DNA of 35,380 bases from Pseudomonas sp. UFMG81 (GCF_015354575.1 NZ_JACAFQ010000005.1:56056-91435); one strand, 5' to 3'; shown: positions 14,359-23,099, counted from the first letter of the stretch. The notes: generated by a model from the letters alone, not told the origin. Numbers and translations are program-made.

Positions 14359-16406
14359 GCCGCTGCGTCCTCGCTCAGGCCGCAGTGGCGCAGCAGTGCA
14401 TCGATGGAAGGCTCACGGCCACGGAAGTCGACGAACAGCACCATCGGCTCGCGGGAACCGCCCCGGGCCAGGATCGCCTCGCGAAACGCGCGGCCGGTCT
14501 CGGCATTGAGTACGCCTTCTTCTTCGAAACGCGAGAAGGCATCGGCCGACAGCACTTCGGCCCACTTGTAGCTGTAGTAACCCGCCGCGTAACCGCCCGC
14601 GAAGATGTGCGCGAAGCTGTTGGGGAAGCGGTTGTACGCTGGCGGGCGCATCACCGTGACTTCGTCGCGCACGCCTTCGAGCACCTGCAGCACGCTGCGG
14701 CCGTCGCCATGGGTAGCGTGCAGTTCGAAGTCGAACAGCGAGAACTCCAGCTGGCGCACCATCATCATGCCGGACTGGAAGTTCTTCGCCGCCAGCATCT
14801 TGTCCAGCAGGTCCTGGGGCAGCGGCTCGCCGGTCTCATAGTGGCCGGAGATCAGCGCCAGGCCCTCAGGCTCCCAGCACCAGTTCTCCATGAACTGGCT
14901 GGGCAGCTCCACCGCATCCCAGGCCACGCCGTTGATGCCGGATACGCCCGCATGCTCGATGCGGGTCAGCAGGTGGTGCAGGCCATGGCCGAACTCGTGG
15001 AACAGGGTGGTGACTTCGTCGTGGGTGAGCAACGCTGATTTGCCAGGCGTGGCCGGGGTGAAGTTGCACACCAGGTTGGCCACCGGGCTCTGCAGCGAGC
15101 CTGCTGCGGTGCGGCGATGATCGCGTGCGCCGTCCATCCAGGCACCGCCACGTTTGTTGGCGCGGGCGTAGAGGTCGAAGAAGAAGCGCCCGACGTGCTG
15201 GCCGTTCTCCTTGATCTCGAACAGGCGCACGTCCGGGTGCCAGCTGTCGAAGCCCTTGAGCTCGGTGATCTCGATGCCGTACAGGCGCTGGACGATGGCG
15301 AACAGGCCGGACAGCACCTTGTCGATCGGGAAGTAGGCGCGCAGGGTTTCCTGCGACACGCTGTAGCGCTGCTCACGCAGCTTCTCGCCGAAGTAGCCAG
15401 CGTCCCAGCTGGCCAGCTCCGGGGTGCCCTGTTCGGCGGCGTAGGCCTTGAGCTGCGCAAGGTCCTGGGCGGCGAACGGCTTGGAGCGCTTGGCCAGGTC
15501 GCGCAGGAAGCTCAGCACCTGGTCGCTGGACTCGGCCATCTTGGTGGCCAGGCTCAGCTCGGCGAAGTTCGCGTAGCCCAGCAGCTTGGCCAGCTCCTGG
15601 CGCAGGTCGAGGATCTGCTCCATCACCGGGCCGTTGTCGAACTGGCCGGCATTCGGGCCCTGGTCGGAGGCGCGGGTGCAGTAGGCGGCGTACAGCTCTT
15701 CGCGCAGGGCGCGGTCGCTGGCGTAGGTCATTACCGCGTAGTAGCTGGGGAACTCCAGGGTGATCAGCCAGCCGTCGAGGCCCTTGGCCTGGGCCGCGGC
15801 AGCCATCTGCGCCTTGGCCGAGTCGGTCAGGCCAGCCAGCGCGGCTTCGTCGGTGACGTGCTTGGTCCAGGCTTGCGTCGCATCGAGCAGCTGGTTGGAG
15901 AAGCGGCTGCCCAGCTCGCTGAGGGTGCTCTGCACTTCGGCGTAGCGCTGCTGCTGGTCGGCCGGCAGGTCGATACCCGACAGGCGGAAATCGCGCAGGG
16001 CGTGGTCGATGATGGTCTTTTGCGCCACATCGAAGCTCAACGCCTCAGGGCTGTTGGCCAGGGCTTGATAAGCGTCGAACAGGGCGCGGTTCTGGCCCAG
16101 CTCGGTGGAATAGGCGCTCAGCGCCGGCAGGCAGGACTCGTAGGCCTCACGCAGCTCCTGGCTGTTGCACACCGCGTTGAGGTGGCTGACCGGGCTCCAG
16201 GCGGCGCCCAGGCGGTCGTTGAGTTCATCCATGGCCAGCACCAGGCCGGCCCAGGTCGGGTTGTTGCCCTGCTTCTCGAGGATGTCGGCGATGGCCTTGC
16301 GGTTGTCGGCAAGGATCTGCTCGATCGCCGGCAGCACATGCTCGGCGCGGATGGCCGAGAAGGGCGGCAGATCATGGGACTGCAGCAGCGGGTTGTTCGC
16401 ACTCAC
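14355..16406 (-). CDS. prlC: Oligopeptidase A (M3 family metallopeptidase)
   Basis: A 683-aa cytosolic zinc endopeptidase of the thimet oligopeptidase family, which degrades short peptides including cleaved signal peptides. The active site is His470-Glu471-x2-His474 in TTLFHEFGHGLHHLLT. Other family segments are WDAGYFGEKLREQRY and the C-terminal FAGGYAAGYYSYKWAEVLSAD. I chose the GTG at 16404-16406 (SANNPLLQSHDLPPF), because the frame upstream is short and unlike the family, and AAGG lies 10-13 nt before it. The gene is divergent from the gamma-CA-like gene (102-nt gap) and overlaps yheV by 4 nt. Confidence 0.96.
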   Translation of the reverse strand: MSANNPLLQSHDLPPFSAIRAEHVLPAIEQILADNRKAIADILEKQGNNPTWAGLVLAMDELNDRLGAAWSPVSHLNAVCNSQELREAYESCLPALSAYSTELGQNRALFDAYQALANSPEALSFDVAQKTIIDHALRDFRLSGIDLPADQQQRYAEVQSTLSELGSRFSNQLLDATQAWTKHVTDEAALAGLTDSAKAQMAAAAQAKGLDGWLITLEFPSYYAVMTYASDRALREELYAAYCTRASDQGPNAGQFDNGPVMEQILDLRQELAKLLGYANFAELSLATKMAESSDQVLSFLRDLAKRSKPFAAQDLAQLKAYAAEQGTPELASWDAGYFGEKLREQRYSVSQETLRAYFPIDKVLSGLFAIVQRLYGIEITELKGFDSWHPDVRLFEIKENGQHVGRFFFDLYARANKRGGAWMDGARDHRRTAAGSLQSPVANLVCNFTPATPGKSALLTHDEVTTLFHEFGHGLHHLLTRIEHAGVSGINGVAWDAVELPSQFMENWCWEPEGLALISGHYETGEPLPQDLLDKMLAAKNFQSGMMMVRQLEFSLFDFELHATHGDGRSVLQVLEGVRDEVTVMRPPAYNRFPNSFAHIFAGGYAAGYYSYKWAEVLSADAFSRFEEEGVLNAETGRAFREAILARGGSREPMVLFVDFRGREPSIDALLRHCGLSEDAAA

Positions 16407-16508
16407 GGTTCGGGTACCTTGGCAGGAGAAACACGGGACCATCTTAATTACAATCGACGCCGACCGCAGCAGGCAGCCTGCCTATCGGCATTGCAGAGGA
16501 ACACTATC

Positions 16509-17057
16509 ATGGCCCTCCGGACGTTCCGGGAACACACGCCGAAAGTTGGACCGCGCGCCTTCGTCGACCGTTCGGCGGTGGTCATCGGCGACGTCGAGAT
16601 CGGCGAAGACAGCTCGATCTGGCCGCTGACCGTGGTGCGCGGCGACATGCACCGCATCCGCATCGGCGCGCGCACCAGCGTGCAGGATGGCAGCGTGTTG
16701 CACATCACCCACGCCGGACCCTTCAACCCGGATGGTTTCCCGCTGATCATCGGCGACGAGGTGACCATCGGTCACAAAGTCATGCTGCACGGCTGTACCC
16801 TGGGCAACCGCATCCTGGTGGGCATGGGCAGCACCGTGATGGACGGCGCCATCGTCGAGGATGAAGTGATCATCGGCGCCGGCAGCCTGGTGCCGCCGGG
16901 CAAGCGCCTGGCCAGCGGCTACCTGTACATGGGCAGCCCGGTGAAACAGGTGCGGCTGCTGAGCGAGCAGGAGCACGCCTTCTTCGCCTACACCGCCGGC
17001 AACTACGTCAAGCTCAAGGACCAGCACCTGGCCGAAGGCTACGACCAACCGGAATGA
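16509..17057 (+). CDS. Gamma-carbonic anhydrase family protein (YrdA-like)
   Basis: A 182-aa left-handed beta-helix protein with repeated hexapeptides (VVIGDVEIGEDSSIW, IIGDEVTIGHKVMLHGCTLGNRILVGMGS). Histidines in place for a trimer-interface metal site occur in ITHAG, IGHKV and MLHGC. It resembles E. coli YrdA/PaaY, which often lack strong carbonic anhydrase activity, so the catalytic role is uncertain. The ATG at 16509 follows AGAGGAACACTATC, a good ribosome site. Length is the family norm. The window thus holds two unrelated carbonic anhydrase folds. Confidence 0.93.
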   Translation: MALRTFREHTPKVGPRAFVDRSAVVIGDVEIGEDSSIWPLTVVRGDMHRIRIGARTSVQDGSVLHITHAGPFNPDGFPLIIGDEVTIGHKVMLHGCTLGNRILVGMGSTVMDGAIVEDEVIIGAGSLVPPGKRLASGYLYMGSPVKQVRLLSEQEHAFFAYTAGNYVKLKDQHLAEGYDQPE

Positions 17058-17060
17058 CCG

Positions 17061-17130
17061 CATCGCGGGGCAAGCCCGCTCCCACAGGCACCGCGAAACC
17101 CTGTGGGAGCGGCGGTTCGCCGCTGCGATT
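17061..17130. repeat. REP pair R5, imperfect
   Basis: A left unit ATCGCGGGGCAAGCCCGC followed by CTCCCACAGG faces a right unit CCTGTGGGAGCGGCGGTTCG. Only the CGCTCCCACAGG part pairs well; the outer parts come from different REP variants. It lies between two codirectional genes. Confidence 0.75.
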
Positions 17131-17170
17131 TACCCGCGAAGAAATGCACGACTTCAAGTGGAACCCTTAC

Positions 17171-17818
17171 ATGCACCAGCAGAACATCCTCTTCGACCTC
17201 GACGGCACCCTGACCGACCCACGCCTGGGCATCACCCGTTCGATCCAGTACGCCCTGGCCAAGCTGGGCATCGACGAGCCCGACCTCGCCCGCCTCGAAC
17301 ACTTCATCGGGCCACCCCTGCTGCAGGCGTTCATGCAGTTCTACAGCTTCGACGAGGTCAAGGCGTGGGACGCGGTGAATTTCTACCGTGAGCGTTTCAA
17401 GGTGACCGGTCTGTACGAGAACCTGGTGTTCGACGGCGTGCCGCAGCTGTTGCAGGCACTCAATGACCAGGGCCGAACGCTGTACATCGCCACCTCCAAA
17501 CCCTGGGAGTTCGCCCGCGAGATCGCCCGGCACTTCGCCTTCGACCATCACTTCAAGGTGATCTATGGCAGCGAGCTGGACGGCACGCGCACCAACAAGG
17601 TCGAGTTGATCCGCCACCTGCTGGACGAGGAAGGACTCGACCCGGCGCAGACCTTGATGATCGGTGACCGCAAGCACGACCTGATCGGCGCGCGCAGCAA
17701 TGGCTTGCAGGCGGTGGCGGTGGGGTATGGGTTCGGTAGCCGCGAGGAACTGGAAGCCGAGGCGCCGGCGTTCCATTTCGAAACTTTGGCCGAGATGCAC
17801 CAAGCGTTCGTTCGCTGA
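17171..17818 (+). CDS. HAD family hydrolase (phosphoglycolate phosphatase-like)
   Basis: A 215-aa haloacid-dehalogenase phosphatase. Motif I is ILFDLDGTLTD (nucleophile Asp9, general acid Asp11), motif II YIATSKP, and motif III/IV MIGDRKHDLIGAR. The cap sits between motifs I and II (type C1), as in Gph/COG0546. The substrate cannot be told. I chose the ATG at 17171 because AAGTGGA lies just upstream. The frame stays open further upstream, through REP R5 into the preceding gene, but this is not homologous. It ends at 17818, convergent with the aminopeptidase gene. Confidence 0.92.
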   Translation: MHQQNILFDLDGTLTDPRLGITRSIQYALAKLGIDEPDLARLEHFIGPPLLQAFMQFYSFDEVKAWDAVNFYRERFKVTGLYENLVFDGVPQLLQALNDQGRTLYIATSKPWEFAREIARHFAFDHHFKVIYGSELDGTRTNKVELIRHLLDEEGLDPAQTLMIGDRKHDLIGARSNGLQAVAVGYGFGSREELEAEAPAFHFETLAEMHQAFVR

Positions 17819-17824
17819 AGATCT

Positions 17825-17942
17825 GGGGCCGCTTTGCGGCCCTTCGCGGGCAAGCCCGCTCCCACAAGTGTTGTGCCGCTGTTGAGGCCAGCGCCGTACC
17901 TGTGGGAGCGGGCTTGCCCGCGAAGGGCTGCAACGCAGCCCC
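17825..17942. repeat. REP inverted pair R6 (type B)
   Basis: Facing REPs with GCGGGCAAGCCCGCTCCCAC cores. Each carries an outer GC hairpin (GGGGCCGCTTTGCGGCCC on the left, GGGCTGCAACGCAGCCCC on the right). It fills the convergent gap between the HAD gene and the aminopeptidase gene. Confidence 0.92.
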
Positions 17943-17948
17943 AAAATC

Positions 17949-19019
17949 TCAAAGGCTGGCCATCAACCTTGCAAGCGCCGCCTTGCGCGCTTCGATCGGC
18001 AATCGTCCCAGCGCCTCAACCCGCTGATAAAACCGCAGCCAATCCCCACCAACCTCTTTGAACAGCTGCGAAAACGCCGGCACCCACTGGTCATACAGCC
18101 CGAACGGCAACAACTTCGCATTATTCATAGGCCCATACACCCAGGCATCGAAACGCCGATCCCCCGCCCAGTCCCACGCCTGCACCTCACGGTACTCGCG
18201 CCGCAACCGTTCGAACTCCGCCTGCTTGGCCACCCGCTTGCCCGCGTCATCCAACGGCCCGGCATAGATCGCCTGCAAACGCTCACGGCTGGCCAGCACC
18301 AGGCGGATGAACTGCTCGCGCTGTGCCGCCCCCACATCCTCCAGTGCAGCCAGGCCCCGCGCCGCGCGCCATTGCCGGGTGCCCTCCTGCTCGACGAACG
18401 AGGCGAACGACTCGTTGAACTCGGTATCGTCCTGCACATAGAAGCGCTGGTGCGCCAGCTCGTGGAAGATCACCGTGGCCAGACGCTCGTCGCCCCAGCC
18501 AACCATCGTCGACAGGATCGGGTCGTCGAACCAGCCCAGGGTGGAATAGGCCTCCACGCCCCCTACGTAGACATCCAGCCCATCCTGGCGCATCAGTGCC
18601 GCCGCACCTCGGGCCGCACCCTGCTGGTAATAGCCGCGATACGCCACGCAACCGGCGATGGGGAAGCAATGGGTGACCGGCTGCAACGACAGCTCCGGGG
18701 TGGCGAACACGTTCCACACCACATAGGGCCGACCCAGATCGGCGTAAAGCCGATAGCTGTGGTTGTCCGGCAACTTGAGCTGCTCACTGGCAAACACCCG
18801 CGCCTGCTCCGCAAAAGCCAGGCGCTGGCGTAACTGGGGGGTAGTGGCAGGGTCCGCGATCACCCGCTCCACTGGCTGGCGCGCCCACAACAACTGCCAT
18901 TGACCCTCGGCCAACTGGCCGTAGTAGGCCACGCTGGAACAACCGCTCAGCAGAAGCCCCAATGCCACGGGAACAAAACGCCTGAAAACGCAGTCCAGAG
19001 CCCGACGGCTGCAGCGCAT
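17949..19019 (-). CDS. Lipoprotein putative aminopeptidase (HExxH, COG4324/DUF2265)
   Basis: A 356-aa predicted zinc peptidase. A lipoprotein signal ends LGLLLSGC (Cys27). The zinc motif is His186-Glu187-x2-His190 in VIFHELAHQRFYV, with a downstream NESFASFVEQEG that likely supplies the third ligand (Glu203). This is the pattern of the 'predicted aminopeptidase' family (Pfam Aminopep). Substrate and physiological role are not known. I prefer the ATG at 19017-19019, which gives a normal lipoprotein signal. An in-frame ATG at 19040 would add MFGLFLF, and neither start has a strong ribosome site. It is divergent from the lipoprotein gene at 19108. Confidence 0.85.
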   Translation of the reverse strand: MRCSRRALDCVFRRFVPVALGLLLSGCSSVAYYGQLAEGQWQLLWARQPVERVIADPATTPQLRQRLAFAEQARVFASEQLKLPDNHSYRLYADLGRPYVVWNVFATPELSLQPVTHCFPIAGCVAYRGYYQQGAARGAAALMRQDGLDVYVGGVEAYSTLGWFDDPILSTMVGWGDERLATVIFHELAHQRFYVQDDTEFNESFASFVEQEGTRQWRAARGLAALEDVGAAQREQFIRLVLASRERLQAIYAGPLDDAGKRVAKQAEFERLRREYREVQAWDWAGDRRFDAWVYGPMNNAKLLPFGLYDQWVPAFSQLFKEVGGDWLRFYQRVEALGRLPIEARKAALARLMASL

Positions 19020-19107
19020 GAAAAGAAAAAGTCCAAACATCGAGGCTGTCTATCTCGCTCGTCGGCCGAATGCGACCAAGACTATCTTGCCAAGGGGAAG
19101 CTTCGCC

Positions 19108-19521
19108 ATGCGTACTCAGTTTGCCGTCTGCGCGCTCATGCTGTTGTCCGGCTGCGCCACGTTGCCCAACCCAGACCCGAACCAGGCCTGGATCGACCTG
19201 GCGCCCGGTGACAACGACTCGCTGCATGCCGTCCAGGTGGACGAACGCGACTGGGCCGATACCCGCTTTTTCGAAGTACAGCCCGGCAACCACGAGCTCA
19301 CCGTGCGCTACCAGTTCGCCGTGACACCGAGCAACATAGGCCCGGTAGACGAGCCGCTGTGGCGCGACTGCCAGCTCAACCTTACCTACAAGGACTTCGC
19401 CGCCGGCCAGCGCTACCAGATGCAAGCGGGCAGCATTGGCTTTCGCCCCTGGATCAAACTCTATGACCAGCAGCAAAAACTGATCGGCCTGGGTGAACCA
19501 GCAGGCTGCCAACGTACCTGA
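19108..19521 (+). CDS. Small lipoprotein, first of a tandem paralogous pair
   Basis: A 137-aa predicted lipoprotein with lipobox LLSGC (Cys16). After processing it contains PDPNQAWIDL, RFFEVQPGNHELTVRYQF and NLTYKDFAAGQRYQMQAG. It has no named family I recognise. It aligns along its length with the gene 56 nt downstream (19577-19990), the same length and with Cys16 in the same place, so the two arose by tandem duplication. The FxVxPGxHEL segment recalls PEGA-type beta repeats of surface proteins, an inference. The start at 19108 follows AAGGGGAAGCTTCGCC, a strong ribosome site. Confidence 0.85.
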   Translation: MRTQFAVCALMLLSGCATLPNPDPNQAWIDLAPGDNDSLHAVQVDERDWADTRFFEVQPGNHELTVRYQFAVTPSNIGPVDEPLWRDCQLNLTYKDFAAGQRYQMQAGSIGFRPWIKLYDQQQKLIGLGEPAGCQRT

Positions 19522-19535
19522 AGGCCCCGAACGGC

Positions 19536-19544
19536 GCTATGCTT
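19536..19544 (+). promoter_or_regulatory. Candidate sigma-S -10 element of the second lipoprotein
   Basis: GCTATGCTT matches the sigma-S extended -10 pattern KCTAYRCTT and lies 32 nt before the ATG at 19577. It would give the second paralogue its own start site. No -35 is evident. Sequence match only. Confidence 0.3.
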
Positions 19545-19576
19545 GTAGCCTGTGAATCGCGAGCGGGAGTTTCACC

Positions 19577-19990
19577 ATGCGCCAGCCCATGATGCTGATG
19601 GCCCTCAGTGCCCTGGGGGCTTGCGCCAGCCCCTTGCCCCCCGCCGACCCCGGCAAGGCCTGGATCGACATGTACACCATCACCCCCGGCCGCACCCTCA
19701 TGGCCGACCGCCTCGACGGCAAGCGCCTCAACGATGGCCGCTACTTCCAAGTGACGCCGGGCAAGCACGAACTGGTGGTGCGTTTCGACTACGAGATCTA
19801 TGCGAGCGGCTTCGGAACCGACCCCACCGAGCGAACCTGCTACCTCACCGTGCGCTACAACGACTTCAAGGCTGGCGAACGCTATCGCCTGGAAGCCCGA
19901 GCCCCGGCGATGCAGCCGCAGGTGCTGCTGTACGACGCCAGCCGCAAGGTGGTCGTTAACGAGCCGAGCAACGTGAGCTGCATTCCCTGA
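19577..19990 (+). CDS. Small lipoprotein, second of the tandem paralogous pair
   Basis: A 137-aa predicted lipoprotein (lipobox LGAC, Cys16). Segments shared with the preceding paralogue are DPGKAWIDM, RYFQVTPGKHELVVRFDY, LTVRYNDFKAGERYRLEA and QVLLYDASRKVV. Both also keep a late Cys near the end (VSCIP here, AGCQ there) and a mid-protein Cys, which could form a disulfide. Function unknown. The ribosome site is GCGGGAGTTTCACC. It ends at REP pair R7. Confidence 0.85.
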   Translation: MRQPMMLMALSALGACASPLPPADPGKAWIDMYTITPGRTLMADRLDGKRLNDGRYFQVTPGKHELVVRFDYEIYASGFGTDPTERTCYLTVRYNDFKAGERYRLEARAPAMQPQVLLYDASRKVVVNEPSNVSCIP

Positions 19991-20013
19991 TGATCCAAGG
20001 CTGGCTACGTCCT

Positions 20014-20101
20014 TGTAGGAGCGGGCTTGCCCCGCGAACACCGGCAAAGCCGGTGCCATGCACCACGTAGCCCGCCATCGCGGGGCAAGCCCGCTCCCAC
20101 A
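20014..20101. repeat. REP inverted pair R7 (type D)
   Basis: Facing GCGGGCTTGCCCCGCGA units with 24-nt arms (20014-20037, 20078-20101), one mismatch. An internal CCGGCAAAGCCGG hairpin lies between. It fills the convergent gap between the lipoprotein and DUF1161 genes. Confidence 0.9.
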
Positions 20102-20130
20102 GGATCGAGCGCAGCCTCGGTTATCGAGAC

Positions 20131-20364
20131 CTACCGATCATTCTTCTGGTAAATGATCTTCTTCGTACCACCATCACAGCTGCCGACGACCATGTTCTGA
20201 TCGCGGACATCACTGTTGGGCACGATCTCCAGCGTGTAGGAGGTCACCCCGCGCGCCTGGATCTTCGCTTCGATCTCGGCCTTCAGTTCTTCGCACGGCT
20301 TGGGTGCGGCCAGTGCGGCCGTGGCCAGCAGCGAGGCCAGCATGGCAATTGCGACGCGGATCAT
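20131..20364 (-). CDS. DUF1161 family small periplasmic protein (copy 1)
   Basis: A 77-aa protein with a signal peptide (LLATAALAA, cleavage near residue 19). The mature part has the DUF1161 pattern: KPCEELKAEIEAKI, GVTSYTLEIVPN, then VVGSCDGGTKKIIYQ. Two cysteines (KPCEE and GSCDG) probably form a disulfide. Function unknown. A paralogue lies at 22085-22306 on the same strand. Confidence 0.88.
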   Translation of the reverse strand: MIRVAIAMLASLLATAALAAPKPCEELKAEIEAKIQARGVTSYTLEIVPNSDVRDQNMVVGSCDGGTKKIIYQKNDR

Positions 20365-20438
20365 GGAGTACGGCTCCTGAAAGGGCAGGCGGGCTGCCGA
20401 CGCTGTTTAGACTACCGCAAACCGCCGCCGTTGCGCGT

Positions 20439-20864
20439 TCAGGTCAACAAGGTGGCGTCCAGGCTGATGGTCGCGTTCAGTACCTTCGACACCGGGCACC
20501 CGGCCTTGGCCTTGTTGGCGATTTCCTGGAACTGCGCCTCGCTGGCACCCGGCACGCTGGCCTTGAGCGTCAGGTGAACCGCGGTGATGGCGAAGCCCTC
20601 GGCCTGCTTGTCCAGGCTGACCTCGGCCTGGGTGTCGATTCGTTCCGCGGTGAAGCCCGCCTCACCCAGCATCATCGACAAGGCCATCGAGAAACACCCG
20701 GCATGGGCCGCGCCGATCAGCTCTTCCGGGTTGGTCCCGGGTGAGCCTTCGAAGCGGGTGTTGAACCCGTAAGGCGCTTGCTTGAGCGCGCCGCTTTCAG
20801 TGGATAGCTGGCCTTTGCCGTCCTTCAGGCCACCTTGCCAGACCGCCGATGCTGTCTTCTTCAT
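20439..20864 (-). CDS. osmC: OsmC family peroxiredoxin
   Basis: A 141-aa cytosolic thiol peroxidase that reduces organic hydroperoxides. Reactive cysteines are Cys57 ([11 protein letters not shown]) and Cys123 (AGCPVSKVL), the OsmC/Ohr pattern. The start [19 protein letters not shown] is typical of OsmC rather than Ohr. The neighbourhood (DUF1161, dodecin, DUF883) looks like general stress genes. It is divergent from the monooxygenase at 21016. Confidence 0.93.
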   Translation of the reverse strand: MKKTASAVWQGGLKDGKGQLSTESGALKQAPYGFNTRFEGSPGTNPEELIGAAHAGCFSMALSMMLGEAGFTAERIDTQAEVSLDKQAEGFAITAVHLTLKASVPGASEAQFQEIANKAKAGCPVSKVLNATISLDATLLT

Positions 20865-21015
20865 GTTGCCTCCTGGTCACAGGTTGGGTGTCTCTGGTTG
20901 TGAGGCCAGGCCCTACGCCAAGTTCAGATCAATCCACTGGCTGGCATTGAATCCTCCGAATATGCCCATACAGAGTCCCCAAGGCCCTTGGCCAACCACC
21001 TGCTGCGGAGGCTCC

Positions 21016-22020
21016 ATGACGCACCTGTCCGACCTGAAGATTTCCACCCTCGACCTGGTGCCCGTGCGCGCCGACGGCGGCCCGGCGCAAGCACTGCGCA
21101 ACTCGCTGGACCTGGCGCAGCATGTCGAGCGCTTCGGCTACAACCGCTTCTGGGTGGCCGAACACCACAACATGGACGGCATCGCCAGCTCGGCCACCGC
21201 CGTGCTGATCGGCTACCTGGCCGGCGGCACCTCGAGCATTCGCATCGGCTCCGGCGGGGTGATGCTGCCCAACCACGCGCCGCTGGTGATCGCCGAGCAG
21301 TTCGGCACCCTGGCCAGCCTGTACCCGGGCCGCATCGACCTGGGCCTGGGCCGCGCCCCCGGCTCCGACCAGATGACCGCCCGCGCCCTGCGCCGCGAGC
21401 GCTCTGGCAGCGCCGACGACTTCCCGGATGACGTCGAGGAGCTGTCGCGCTACCTCGGCCCGCGCACCGACGACCAGAAGGTCATCGCCGTGCCCGGCCA
21501 CGACACCGAGGTGCCGATGTGGCTACTCGGCTCCAGCCTGTTCAGCGCCCAGCTGGCCGGCATGCGCGGCATGCCCTATGCATTCGCCTCGCACTTCGCG
21601 CCGCGCTACATGCACGAGGCGATCCGCATCTACCGCGACCATTTCAAGCCCTCGACCACTCTGGACAAGCCCTACGTGATGCTGGGCATTCCCATGGTCG
21701 TGGCCGAAACCGACGAAAAAGCCGAGTACCTGGCCACCTCGGTGTACCAGCGCATCCTGGCGTTGATCCGTGGCCAGAGCCTGATGCAGCGGCCACCGGT
21801 CGAGAGCATGAATGGCCTGTGGTTACCCCACGAGCGCGATGCGGTCAGCAGCTTCCTGGGCCTGGCGATGATCGGCAGCCCGCAGAAGGTACGGGCCAAG
21901 GTGGAGGTGCTGCTGGAGCAGACCGGGGCGGATGAGCTGATCTTTACCAGTGACCTGTATGAGCATGCAGACCGGATTCGGTCTTATGAATTGATGGCGC
22001 AGGCCTTGAAGGCCGAATAA
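21016..22020 (+). CDS. LLM class flavin-dependent oxidoreductase
   Basis: A 334-aa luciferase-like monooxygenase fold (bacterial luciferase superfamily). It starts [16 protein letters not shown] and continues [36 protein letters not shown] and [13 protein letters not shown], all family signatures for FMN-dependent members. The substrate is unknown. The ATG at 21016 follows GCGGAGGCTCC, a strong ribosome site; the longer frame upstream is not homologous. It stands alone, divergent from osmC, and ends at hairpin R8. Confidence 0.93.
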   Translation: MTHLSDLKISTLDLVPVRADGGPAQALRNSLDLAQHVERFGYNRFWVAEHHNMDGIASSATAVLIGYLAGGTSSIRIGSGGVMLPNHAPLVIAEQFGTLASLYPGRIDLGLGRAPGSDQMTARALRRERSGSADDFPDDVEELSRYLGPRTDDQKVIAVPGHDTEVPMWLLGSSLFSAQLAGMRGMPYAFASHFAPRYMHEAIRIYRDHFKPSTTLDKPYVMLGIPMVVAETDEKAEYLATSVYQRILALIRGQSLMQRPPVESMNGLWLPHERDAVSSFLGLAMIGSPQKVRAKVEVLLEQTGADELIFTSDLYEHADRIRSYELMAQALKAE

Positions 22021-22023
22021 TCC

Positions 22024-22074
22024 ATCGCGGGGCAAGTCGCAGCGGCGGTGCGCCGCTGCGACTTGCCCCGCGAT
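22024..22074. repeat. REP-like hairpin R8
   Basis: A perfect 23-bp stem (22024-22046 with 22052-22074) and a 5-nt loop in the convergent gap. The arm starts like a type D REP (ATCGCGGGGCAAG) but continues TCGCAGCGGC, as in part of R5. There is no T-run, yet it is likely to end transcripts on both strands. Confidence 0.88.
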
Positions 22075-22084
22075 TCGGGCCCGT

Positions 22085-22306
22085 TCAGCCTCGGCGATAG
22101 ACGATTTCCTTGGCGCCACCTTCACAGGTACCCACCACCTTGCCCACCGGTTCGCCCTTGTTGACGATCTCCAGCGTATAACCCTTCACACCCTTGGCAT
22201 CGAGCTTGGCAGCAATCTCTGCCTTGAGCTCCTCACACGGCTTGCCCGCCGCCATCGCCCCGCCGGCCACCACCATCAGGCCCACGGCCAGAATCAGTTT
22301 GTTCAT
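22085..22306 (-). CDS. DUF1161 family small periplasmic protein (copy 2)
   Basis: A 73-aa secreted protein with signal peptide VVAGGAMAA. The mature sequence KPCEELKAEIAAKL, GVKGYTLEIVNKG, VVGTCEGGAKEIVYRR closely parallels copy 1 at 20131. Two conserved cysteines again suggest a disulfide. The copies flank osmC and the monooxygenase, so they are a dispersed duplication. Function unknown. Confidence 0.88.
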   Translation of the reverse strand: MNKLILAVGLMVVAGGAMAAGKPCEELKAEIAAKLDAKGVKGYTLEIVNKGEPVGKVVGTCEGGAKEIVYRRG

Positions 22307-22407
22307 CGATCGCGTTCCTTGTTCAGAGCAAAGACAGAAAGGGCGCGAAGCCTGCGCCCTGCACCCTTGTTACCCCTTTCGCCAGGTAAGCCTAGCTCAG
22401 CTTCGTT

Positions 22408-22623
22408 TCAGCTGTTGGCGATGCGGAAACCCACCTTCAGCGTCACTTGGAAATGCGCGGCCTTGTTGTCGCGGATATGCCCACGGGTGTCGACCACTTC
22501 GAACCATTCCAGGTGCTTGATGCTCTTGCCGGCTTCGGCCAGGGCATTGTTGATCGCGTCTTCGATGCTGGTGGGTGAAGACCCGACCAGTTCGATCTTC
22601 TTGTAGGTGTGATGATCGGTCAT
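22408..22623 (-). CDS. Dodecin family flavin-binding protein
   Basis: A 71-aa protein with the dodecin fold. Key segments are [22 protein letters not shown] and [12 protein letters not shown], where Trp of HLEWFEV stacks on the flavin, and [13 protein letters not shown]. Dodecins form 12-mers that store or buffer riboflavin/FMN. The upstream minus-strand sequence has GCTAGGCTCAA (22651-22661), close to a sigma-S -10, which would fit stationary-phase expression; this is a weak match. It is divergent from the DUF883 gene. Confidence 0.92.
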   Translation of the reverse strand: MTDHHTYKKIELVGSSPTSIEDAINNALAEAGKSIKHLEWFEVVDTRGHIRDNKAAHFQVTLKVGFRIANS

Positions 22624-22775
22624 GAGCGCTCTCCTTGAGTGAAGTGTCAGTTGAGCCTAGCAGCGCAGGCCTGGTTTACCTGCGAACCGGGCCCGGTGCT
22701 GAAAGTTCGATCGCACTTTCGCCCGCCCGTGCAGTCGCAACCTGTACACCTCATCCACCGCGAAGGAGAGTCACC

Positions 22776-23099
22776 ATGGCCCACAACTCGCTGCGCAAAG
22801 CGTCGCTGGAAAGCATGGAAGCCGAGATCGAGAGCCTGCTCAAGACCTTGGAGCACCTCAAACACGACGCCTCGGAAGAATCGCAGAAAACCATGAAGGC
22901 GCTGCGCGGCAGTGCCGAAAGCGCCCTCAAACACTCGCGCAGCCTGCTCAGCGATGCCTATGCGGATGTTAAAACCCGCACCCGCGAAACCAGCATCGCC
23001 ACCCGTGACTATGCCCAGCAACACCCCTGGACCACCGCCGGTGTGGCCGTTGGTGCCCTTGGCCTGCTGGCCGCCTACCTGATGTGCCGCCGCAACTAA
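22776..23099 (+). CDS. DUF883 family membrane-anchored ribosome-associated-type protein (YqjD/ElaB-like)
   Basis: A 107-aa protein. A long amphipathic, probably coiled-coil region (about residues 5-80, [20 protein letters not shown]) is followed by [27 protein letters not shown], the C-terminal tail anchor characteristic of DUF883. E. coli members (YqjD, ElaB) bind ribosomes at the membrane in stationary phase; the same role here is an inference. The ribosome site is GAAGGAGAGTCACC. Its stop overlaps the trpI stop by 4 nt (convergent, no spacer). Confidence 0.9.
   Translation: MAHNSLRKASLESMEAEIESLLKTLEHLKHDASEESQKTMKALRGSAESALKHSRSLLSDAYADVKTRTRETSIATRDYAQQHPWTTAGVAVGALGLLAAYLMCRRN

Noticed and set aside
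15117..16508. Plus-strand frame leading into the gamma-CA-like gene from 15117
   Set aside because: The upstream part is antisense to prlC; the family start is the ATG at 16509 with a good ribosome site.
17054..17170. N-terminal extension of the HAD hydrolase through REP R5
   Set aside because: The extension translates a REP palindrome and lacks homology; the family begins at HQQNILFDLDGTL.
22024..22074. Classical rho-independent terminator
   Set aside because: The stem is strong but no T-run follows on either strand; it is REP-like.
22701..22720. GAAAGT-N8-ACTTTC dyad before the DUF883 gene
   Set aside because: Short arms and long centre; could be chance and no regulator is known to me.
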